The translations under genes were made by a program, and so were the position numbers. Shown piece after piece: positions 55,753 through 64,000 of a stretch of 64,000 nucleotides of DNA; within the stretch, counting starts at the first letter, position 1, and every line of letters starts with the position of its first letter. The notes under the pieces are model-generated. The model saw nothing but the letters and a program-made list of their open reading frames with translations, was not told the DNA's origin and searched no databases. The stretch lies in the NCBI GenBank assembly GCA_001986395.2, contig MQVO02000009.1:248001-312000 (forward strand), in the 5' to 3' direction. This stretch comes from Irpex lacteus (taxonomy: Eukaryota; Basidiomycota; Agaricomycetes; Polyporales; Irpicaceae).

Positions 55753-58240
55753 ATGGAGCGTGTACACTATCAGCAAGAGCAGGCGAGTACAGTGTATTTG
55801 CTAATGTATGCAGGCGATGCTAATAATTCGTGTAGATGCTCGCTGAGCTGAAGGACCTCGTCCAGAAAGGTCTCTTCACTCAGGTGCGCCAATCTCCATT
55901 CATTTACCAATATATCATTAATATGCGAAGTAGACAGAAGTCAAGCAAATCATGAAGAAGCGTACAGCATTTGAAACTGCACTCGTGCGCAGAGTTGCTA
56001 AAAAGAACGACTACCTTCGGTATGTCACATATGAAATGGGCCTCGAGGCTCTTCGCAAAAAGCGTTTAGAACGTCTAAGTGAGCATCATTATATCGTTAG
56101 TATTAGTAACACACATACTCATACTAATATTACGTTCCAGAACTGCCAAAGCACAATCCCTCAGTGTCAGACTATGCTCTTGTGCGACGGCAATTCCACA
56201 TCTTCGAACGCGCACTCAAGAAGTTTAAATCAGATGTCGCGCTCTGGATACAATACATCGAGCTTGCGAAGAAGGAGGGCGCGCGTTCACTAGTCGGTCG
56301 CATAACTGCCCGGTGCGTATTTACATATGTAACCTCACAGGGCTATCATTCACAGGCTACATGCGTCCTTCTAGCGCATTGCAACTACACCCTAATGTAC
56401 CAGCCCTGTACATCCTTGCCGCCTCTCACGAACTATCCCACCTCTCCCCCTCCGCGGCCCGTACTCTCCTCCAACGTGGTATTCGACTGAGCTCCGAGAG
56501 CATCGAGATGTGGAGAGAATACGTGAGGATGGAGCTTGGCTTCGTAGAAAGTATGCGAAGACGGTGGGGAGTGTTGGGAATCAGTGTGAGTGACAAGGGG
56601 AAGGGGAAGGCGCAGCCGGAGACGGACGCCGATGAGGACGGAGCCATGAACGAGGGTCAAGTCGAGCAGATGCAGACAGAGGCTGATGGGGAAGGTGACG
56701 AGTCTGAGAAGGCGAAAAGAGAGATTATGCAGGGTGCGATCGTGAAGTCTGTGGTTTCGAATGCGGTCAAAGGTACGGCCATCTACGAATATACGAACGT
56801 CAAGCTAATAGACAGCTCTATACCAGCGCTGCCGAAGGTCGAACTCTTCACCGCTTTACACGGACTATTCTCGACATATCCAACTACAGCAGAGCTTCGA
56901 ACATCCCTCTTGGACCACCTTCATTCCCTACTACAACAGACGCTTCCGACAGACCCCGTCGCTGCCAAACTGACTGCAACACGGCACCTCCTACCTGGAC
57001 TAAGCGGCGTAGCACTCGTCGACGCACTCAAAAGCGCGAATGAGCAACTATCGACTTCTGTGCAAAACGCTTGGTCTCTTTCACACGAAGCAGATGGTAT
57101 AGCCTCGGCCTATGCAAGTTTTGTAGAGGAATGGGTACAGAAACCCGATCTCGATATTTCATTGGTATGTACTCTCTTAACAGTGGAAGGGAAATTGTCC
57201 TCTCACCTCTACCCACTACAGAAAGCATACCTCCTCACATCCCTCCACTCCCTCATAAACCGCTTAACACACAAAAAGTCCTCGCGCTCCGCTCCTCCAC
57301 CCCTCCTCTCCACCCATCTTTCTCTCCTCGCCCGGAACGTACCCATTCACCAATCACTCCCCTACGCCAAGAGTATTCCTGAACTCGCGGAGAAGTACAC
57401 CTCCTACCCACCTGCACGTACTAATGCGAAAGTATGGCTGGCGCGGTTCGAACTTGAGAAAGTTTTGGAATTGGATGTCGAGCGGAGGCAGCGCTCGCGT
57501 AAAGAAGCTCGAGGGGCTGTTGAAGGCGAAGACATCTTGGACGTTTGGCTCTGGGGACTCGCAGATCTCGATGATACGTCTTCACGGACCACGGCACTGA
57601 AGGTACGTAGCATATGTCTAGGTAGCCTCACTGGCTGTCTTCTTCTATCTTATCTTGCATGCGTAAGAGTAATCTCTGATACATTCCCACCTTGCCTCGA
57701 CATATACAGGAATTACTAAGCGAGAGTATGCGCATGCAAGATGCCCCTTCCTTCCGTACCGTACACGACGGCCTCCTCCAACACTACGTCTCGACCGTGT
57801 TCTCACCTCAATCAACTGCCCACCAACGGCTGGCCGCCTTCCGCACCCTAGTAGCATCCTACTTACCGGATTCACCTACATTCGAGGCATGTTTTCGTCT
57901 GGAGACATCTCTATCTTCCTCTTCTTCCCCTTCTTCGTCCACGAACAACGATGACGCGGTGCTACTCAAGGAAATATACGACATCTGGAGACGAAGAGAC
58001 GCTGTACAAGCTACGTTGGCGTATGCGGGATGGTTAGTAAGTGTTGGGAAGGGTAAAGAGGCGGGCGACGTTATACAGAGGTCCAGAGCGGAAGTAGGGG
58101 CGGGGGAAAAGAGGCAAGCTTTGGATGAAGGGTGGAGGCGTACGCTGGGCCAAATTGGGTCGTCGAATGGTGGACAAGATGGCGAAGGAAGCGATGCTGG
58201 CGAGGAGGGCGGAGACGAGGATGTGGAGATGCAGGAGTAG
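55753..58240 (+). CDS. UTP6: U3 snoRNP / SSU processome protein UTP6
   Basis: Seven exons (55753-55782, 55836-55883, 55934-56078, 56141-56312, 56375-57164, 57222-57602, 57710-58240) give 698 residues. The N-terminus MERVHYQQEQMLAELKDLVQ with QIMKKRTAFETALVRR is the UTP6 family start, followed by HAT (half-a-TPR) repeats: RRQFHIFERALKKFKSDVALWIQYIELAKKEGA, then ALQLHPNVPALYILAASHEL, AARTLLQRGIRLSSESIEMWREYVRMEL. UTP6 is part of UtpB in the nucleolar processome that cleaves pre-18S rRNA. The C-terminus is acidic (GEEGGDEDVEMQE). The first intron uses a GC donor (CAG|GCGAGT), which the frame fixes. A 57-bp segment (57165-57221) reads open in frame but is probably an intron. The gene appears intact. 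Confidence 0.85.
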
Positions 58241-58875
58241 GGTCGAGAGGGGGGCTGAGTGTACGTGGGTGTTAGCACTGTCTGCGAACAACGCTCCATC
58301 GACATTCTTCAGACATACATCTCGTCTTACGTATCACTCGTTGGCCAATGCTACGCGCTTCGCGCTACTTACCGAATACCTATCAAGCTCTCCATTACAG
58401 TACACATCGCTGAACAGAACCGTGCAGGTACACGCTATGTACATGTGTAATCTCTCCTGACTTCTCGCTCGAGGCGATTTCCAACAAGCCTTGGCCACAA
58501 CACTCGAGATCAGTCCGCTAAGCACGGTACGTACTCCGTTTACTAGACTCGCCAGCCAGTCCGGTCTCAAGCTGATGCGCGCCAACCGAGACAGGCAAAG
58601 GAGGCGCGAGCTTGCGAGCGGACTGGGCTACTCGGGCGCCGATTGCTGAGGTGGTCAGTAGACGCTGGTAGCGTGTGAACTTCGTACTTAGAAAAATCAG
58701 CGCATTGCGAGGATTGCCAACAGATCCGGCTGTATACGTCGCACAGTCTATTTTTTCATCGGGAATGTTAATAAGAAGTGTTATATAATAATCATGTGAG
58801 ATACATCATGATAAATAATTGGCGTGGTTAAGACATCATGAAGCGGTGGGATCATAGTCGAGGATACCATCGCAC
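58241..58875. other. intergenic stretch between UTP6 and the RecQ gene (convergent)
   Basis: No gene is visible. Positions 58790-58860 are AT-rich with repeated TCATGA and ACATCATGA blocks just past the RecQ stop codon and may be its 3' end. I looked for inverted repeats matching the other side of the RecQ/DUF6589-like pair, but the pair's far end lies beyond the window. Confidence 0.35.
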
Positions 58876-61325
58876 CTACATTGGGTCTGCCTCGATCGCA
58901 TACACATCTTCGTTCTCAAAGACAAACCGATGAATCTCTGTAGCTCCGGTAGGATGCACAGCGTTGCTATGAAGCTCGTGAACTATGACATGCCAATCAT
59001 GCACTTGCCCCGGGCCACCGGTCGGCGCTGCCAGTGGTCCTGGACCTGTTGCCAATGGAGCCGTTGACTTCTTCGGCTGTGGCGTAAACACCCGCGGTAG
59101 ACTCTCGAGCAAGACTGATAGTTCCCCTCCATAAACTTCCCACCATATCCAACTCGGCTGAAGCACTTGACGGATCTTGTCAGCGCCAATGGGGCCATAT
59201 GAAGCCAGGTCGAGTAGTAAGCTGTCGTCGAGAATTGCTGATGGGCAGAGGAGTGAGTAGGTGTGATGAACCTTGTATATACTTGTTCGCCAGGCCATTA
59301 GTTTGCGTACGGTTGCGATATCCGGCAGTCCCTTCTTGAGTGAGCCGGTTTTCTTCGGTGCTGCGTACTTTCCAGGCCGAGTGCGGTTGAAGAGCGTGGG
59401 TACACAGATATCGCAGCATGCAATTCCGGAGGTGCACGGTTCTATTCCAAATGTTGACTTGTCAGTGTGACGAACGCGATCTCAGGTTATATGGACTCAC
59501 CGAGTGTATTGGGGTCATTCTCGAAGACCTCCGCCCATACCTTGCGCCTACACTGCACACTTTGCACAAACACAAGCAGCCCTTCGTCATCTCTATCAGG
59601 GCTGAACTGAGGCTGCGCTCCGGTTGGCGGTGCATCTTCGAGCTTGGAACTTCCGCGTGCGACCCCGTGAGCAACAGCGTATGCCTTGAGTGCGGCCTCC
59701 TGTGCTCTTGTTCTTCGTCCAACGGTAGGTACAGTTCCGGCGCCCTCTGAGTCAACACCAGTGCTTGAAGTGTTCGTCTTACCACCCGGTTTCACTTTCT
59801 TCGTTCGTCGGCGCCGTTTAGTTGTAGAGGCTTCAGGAGTAGAAACGAGATCGACTTTGTACGCCGAAGGTTCAGCTAGAAGGACAGCCAAGCCAGTTTT
59901 CCCGCGACCTCGAGCAGCACGCCCAGCACGTTGGATGAAACTTGACAATGTCGATGGCAGCTTCCATTGTACAACAACATCGACGTCTGGAATGTTGATA
60001 CCCTATCGTTCCAATGGTCAGTGAACTCTATCAGAGACTGATGTGGTGTTCGCTTACCATCCCCGCTGCATCTGTGCATACTAGGATACGTATATTCCCT
60101 TCGCGGAATTTTGCCATAGCAATATTGCGGTATTCCTTGGAGAGGGTAGCGTTGAAAGGTCGGATAATACCAGGTTCAAGTGAAGAGCACTGTGTAGTGC
60201 CACGGCGAGTGGATGGTGAAATGGGGTCTGATGGTGGACGAGGCTGTAAACGACTCTTGAGAAGCGAAGAGAGATGATCGATGATCTGGGAGCCGGTGTT
60301 TATGTCGTCAACGTAGAGATAGGTTTTAGGAATGTCGGTATGACAGCGGATCGTTGTAGGAATGATGAAGTCAAGGTCGGCAAAGGAGACGAGAGGATGC
60401 TCGCACGCTCGTACAACAATGGAGACGTTCGGACGGTCGTTACCCTCGTTCCGAAACTGTGATGCGTGCTTGGCGAAATGGAGCTTGCTACAGATGTCGC
60501 GGCGCACACGGCCAGTCAATGTGGCAGTCATAGCAATAACTGGGGTACCTCGGGGCAAGAACGCACGGACGATACCAAGCGACCCGTACTTCTTGCGGAA
60601 ATCGGCTCCCCATAGTGAGACGCAGTGTGCTTCATCTACGACGAAGGAGATAATTCGTTGGGAGAATGTAGGATTTCGCAGAAGCCGATTTATGAAGGTA
60701 CGGGACTGAAGCATTTCAGGGGATGCTATCACTACTTGGTATTTCAGTGCAAGTATATCCTACAGAGTGGTGCGCGGGTCAGCCATTCAGTGAACATACC
60801 ACTGGCAAACGTATGTTTGAGACAAACCTTAATTACCAAAGGGGAAAGTGCACCGTTCGCGCTATGAATTGCTATGGCATTGAGTTTAAACTCCTCGCGA
60901 AACGTAGTGACCTAAAATTGTCGCAGATATTGAGCTTTGAGTATTTATCAAGCTACAATTGATGTTACACATACCATGTCCTCTGCCAATTGGATCAGCG
61001 GTACAGACAACAGGGTAATCATTCCTTCACTGCGCGGTGAGGCATGAGGTCCTGCTGCTATGACCGTCTTTCCTGCACCCGTTGGAGCTTGAACCACTGT
61101 GTCAACACCCTCCAATTGCGCACGGATACCAGCGAGTTGGAAAGGACGAATAGTCTGGCTGTCGTCCCATCCGTATCGTGTTGACATCGCTTTGATCAGG
61201 TCTGCCACTTCTTCATTTGTTAGTGTACTTGTATTTCGTGATACCGCAGGTCTTGTCTTATGTAGTCGGTTACGCCTCTTCTGTCCTTTATGAGAGGTAT
61301 GGACATGTGCGCGAGGATGAGGCAT
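58876..61325 (-). CDS. RecQ-like DNA helicase (basidiomycete-type)
   Basis: The start at 61325 is MPHPRAHVHTSHKGQKRR. The helicase core follows: IRPFQLAGIRAQLEGVDTVVQ, Walker A APTGAGKTVIAAG, motif Ia region, VVIASPEMLQS, motif II FVVDEAHCVSLWG, motif III VIAMTATLTG; then the second lobe YLYVDDINTGSQIID, motif V VCTDAAGMGINIPDVD and motif VI QRAGRAARGRG. The C-terminal part has a CCDIC zinc-like pair (EPCTSGIACCDICVP), a Lys/Arg-rich segment and LMAWRTSIYKVHHTYSLLCPSAIL, then ends YAIEADPM. No canonical RQC or HRDC domain is recognised. RecQ genes of this type are multicopy in many basidiomycetes and often sit near repeats or telomeres. The gene appears intact and is head-to-head (160 bp) with the DUF6589-like gene. 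Confidence 0.8.
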
Positions 61326-61484
61326 GGATGGACTCGGAGGTAGTGGTAGTGAGCAATAAACCCACTTACTTGAGGCTGACAAAATAAAGTAAGAAAACTG
61401 CCCGCGCGCGCGGCATGATCGACGAGCTCTCAACTAAACTACCCTCCTCACAACTCTCTGTCAAGCTGCCCAGACGGCTACCAG

Positions 61485-64000
61485 ATGGCGGAGCCATCGT
61501 CTCCACTCTCTTCATTACGCTCCTCGTCACCTACCCAGGTAATACCAACCACCCCTCCACAGCCGCGGAAGTACACCAATGAGGAACTTGCCGCCGCTTT
61601 CCTTGGAAGCGATGATTCATACCGTCCGACACCAAAGGCCCAACGACGTGCTTTGACTTTGAAAAATGCAGCTACAAAACGTCTAAATACTATTGCTCAG
61701 GAAAGAGAGGTACGGCGGGCCCAGTCAGCAACTGCCTATTTGCCCCCACTTCCCGCTCTGTTCGGATTTCAAGGTAAGAGCCAGATTCAAGTGCATATCA
61801 TGACGGTAACATACACTGATGCAACACTTCATAGACCCGAACGGCAGTACCAAACCCGGAGCTAGTGTGCTGCCAGCTGCAGCAGATCCCGTAGCCTCGT
61901 CTGCCAACAGTGACTCAGAGACTGAGTCACCAGAACTAGCCGGTGACGATGACGGTTCCCGTACTCTAGGTGACGACAAGAATAAATGGACCTACGTTGC
62001 AAGCGTTGCGGATGAGGTCTTCGCTATTCTTGACAGCCGTGGGGTTTCGTGGGGTACACTGGTGGAGTATATTTCAGATCCCAGCTCAAAGCAAGGTAGA
62101 CGTCGTTGGTACGGATTCTTCAAGAGTGGCCCCCAGGTTCGCCGGGTGTTGAACTATTGGCTATCATCCCGAAATGGTGGCCGTCACACTCTTCGCGAAT
62201 GGGCTGTGGGATACGTCAGCAAGCTAGTCGATAAAGAAGCCAACTCTGTTACGAATAGCGGACTTTTGAAGTCACGGAATAAGAATGTCGATAGCTCCTT
62301 CGTTCTAGGGTTTGACTTACCGCAACTCTACAATCAGCTGCAAGGGTTATGCCCGGTTATGGCGGGGGTAATAAAGGCATTCTGTACAACACGTCGTCAG
62401 ACGAAGAGTAAAAACGAGCATTCAAAAAAGAAACAGCGCACAGTACGTATCCAGCGATATATCATGGACTCATATTGATCCATGTATATAGCGCATGCTT
62501 GCTACGTTCCTCGATCTACTTGGTCAGCGCAGTCAACAGAATAGTTGGTCAAAGCACCTATTCGGACTCTACTTATTTGCCACCGGGACTCAACGGCAGA
62601 CGATCGCAGTATTGTCGAGCTGGGGTGTTTGCAGTAGTTATTCAACTCTGGCAGGGACGCAAGTATCAGCAATATCGACAGACGGATCATCATCGCGCCA
62701 CACACCCGTAGACTCAGAGACAAATCTTGAAGTAGCCCCGACACCTACTACATCCGCTATAACCATTGATACACCTCCTGCCATGGGAGATTTCGATAAT
62801 ATGGAAGTCGACGAGGAAGAAGCGCAAGGAGAGGACACCGTGTCCGAGTCGGAAGCCAGCATGTCCAGTGATTCAAACTCCGATCACGATGAGCCTGAGT
62901 TCATCGAACTGGAATACGAGAGCGGTAGCGATCACGATGAACATATGAACATTGACGCTCCTGGGGAGGTAGTAAGCATTTGCGATGGATTTCTGAGCGG
63001 ATTTCTCACTCATTGTCTTCAGACTCCGCTGCACATTGGCATGGTAGAGGATGACTGGGATGACTTGGGAGAACCTTTCCCTACGAGATCAGAAGATGAA
63101 GGTAAGTCCCTAACAATGACATCCTATACAACTTACCTAGTCAAACATAATTCAGACATGATGGTGGACTCAGAAGAAGAGGTTCAAGGACGACGCGCGG
63201 CGTTGCTGGCTGAGAATGATGGTATCTCGGTGTCCAAACAAACAATCACCCACAAGCCAGCAATCTCCCAGGATGCGATCAACCCATCCGTGACCGCCAC
63301 TCTTGGTCGTACGCATGGCAAGAAAACTGAGGGGCTTGTCCGTCGACTATCCAAAGCCTGTTGTCACGCAGCGCAACAAGCAGCTCAGTCTCACGATGTT
63401 GCCCACGTCTACGACAATATTAACTTCATGTTCAAAGCCGCCGAACAGATAGTTGGACGAAAGGACTCACAAGAAAATGGGACTTGCGCGACAGCTATAC
63501 GGCTCATCAACGCTTCTCTCGACGACATGCGAACTGCCGATCTCGTTTCAAATATGAAGCAGGCCTCTGCGCTGGACATGAAAGATGTTTTACTTTCACA
63601 AACAGAGGCCGCTGAGTACCACTCCCTTCTTGTTCATACTATCATTCGCATCATCGTCGCTCATGGTGGTTCATCATTTGAGAAGTTCCAGGACGATGTC
63701 AACGCAAGTCTTCCGGTGACAGCGGAGCATATCCCGGTGCACAAGACGGAATACTACCCCCTTCCTGCAATGGAGATTGACGAATCCTCCGTTGTTGGCA
63801 ACGCTGACGTGGTTCAAGCTATCTCTGAGTCGCTTGCATACGATCTCGAATCACCTGAATACCTCCAGACGGTCAGGATTTACTGCGGCGACCAACTATC
63901 TATGGCGCGTCTTCGAACAGTGGCCCATAACCGTGTTGGCCATGATGCTCCTCAACAAGCCCACGTCAATATCGTTCAAGTCCCTGGACTTTTTCACGCA
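61485..64000 (+). CDS. DUF6589-like protein (partial, runs off the window)
   Basis: Five exons so far (61485-61773, 61835-62442, 62492-62968, 63023-63101, 63156 onward) are open to the last base, giving over 760 residues. The N-terminus is disordered (SSPLSSLRSSSPTQ) and is followed by a domain containing VSKLVDKEANSVTNSGLLK. Then FGLYLFATGTQRQTIAVLSS, an acidic linker, and HVYDNINFMFKAAEQIVGRK followed by NGTCATAI and YCGDQLSMARLRT... VPGLFHA. These pieces match the architecture of the large Agaricomycete DUF6589 family, probably a domesticated or active transposase/nuclease-like domain (from memory; function unknown). The acidic residues of YDNIN and GDQL lie at positions that would suit metal binding. 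It is head-to-head with the RecQ-like gene. Confidence 0.7.

Noticed and set aside
1..64000. CRISPR arrays, bacterial operons, ribosome binding sites
   Set aside because: The window is eukaryotic nuclear DNA; the only regular short repeats are in LTRs, the Gag repeat block and the left-end duplication.

Overview
This window is nuclear DNA from a filamentous basidiomycete, most likely an Agaricomycete. The genes are broken by many short introns (about 45-90 bp, GT-AG with CTNAN branch points). The proteins include a DASH subunit Dad2, Mediator Med12, SCY1-like pseudokinase, UTP6, an expanded-type G-alpha, an F-box-like protein, a secreted PLC-like phosphodiesterase and a basidiomycete-type RecQ helicase. 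The species cannot be named from the sequence.

Left part (1-10.4 kb): the 3' end of an unidentified gene followed by a decayed tandem copy of it; a secreted PLC-like phosphodiesterase (minus); a tandem pair of metallo-beta-lactamase-fold hydrolases resembling lactonases (plus); and an F-box-like gene (minus). At 11.1-15.6 kb there is a complete DNA transposon with 24-bp perfect terminal inverted repeats and TA target duplications. Its single five-exon gene fuses a Ulp1-type cysteine protease to a DD37D transposase. It abuts an alpha/beta hydrolase whose 5' part is missing.

Middle part (16.4-29.6 kb): a flavin monooxygenase (minus), Med12 (minus), DAD2 (plus) and a SCY1-like pseudokinase (minus), all apparently intact housekeeping genes apart from the oxygenase, which is likely metabolic.

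Retrotransposon nest (30.1-46.8 kb): a Ty1/copia element (209-bp LTRs identical by eye, 5-bp duplication GTGGC, tRNA-iMet anticodon-region primer site, gag-protease and pol apparently joined by a -1 frameshift) is split inside its pol gene by an 11.6-kb Ty3/gypsy chromovirus (436-bp LTRs identical by eye, duplication GCTTT). The chromovirus has a 2796-residue gag-pol ORF ending in a chromodomain and a second 656-residue ORF of unknown function before its 3' LTR. Both insertions look recent, with copia first and gypsy second.

Right part (48-64 kb): a FAD-dependent monooxygenase (minus); a non-canonical G-alpha whose switch II lacks the catalytic glutamine (minus); a disordered TCO89-like protein (minus), divergent from UTP6 (plus); and a RecQ-like helicase (minus), head-to-head with a DUF6589-like gene (plus) that runs off the window. 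The last pair may belong to a mobile element.

The strongest candidates for something undescribed are the Ulp1-transposase fusion element, the extra ORF of the chromovirus, and the RecQ/DUF6589-like pair. Exon boundaries were read by hand from splice signals and frame continuity and may be off by a base.
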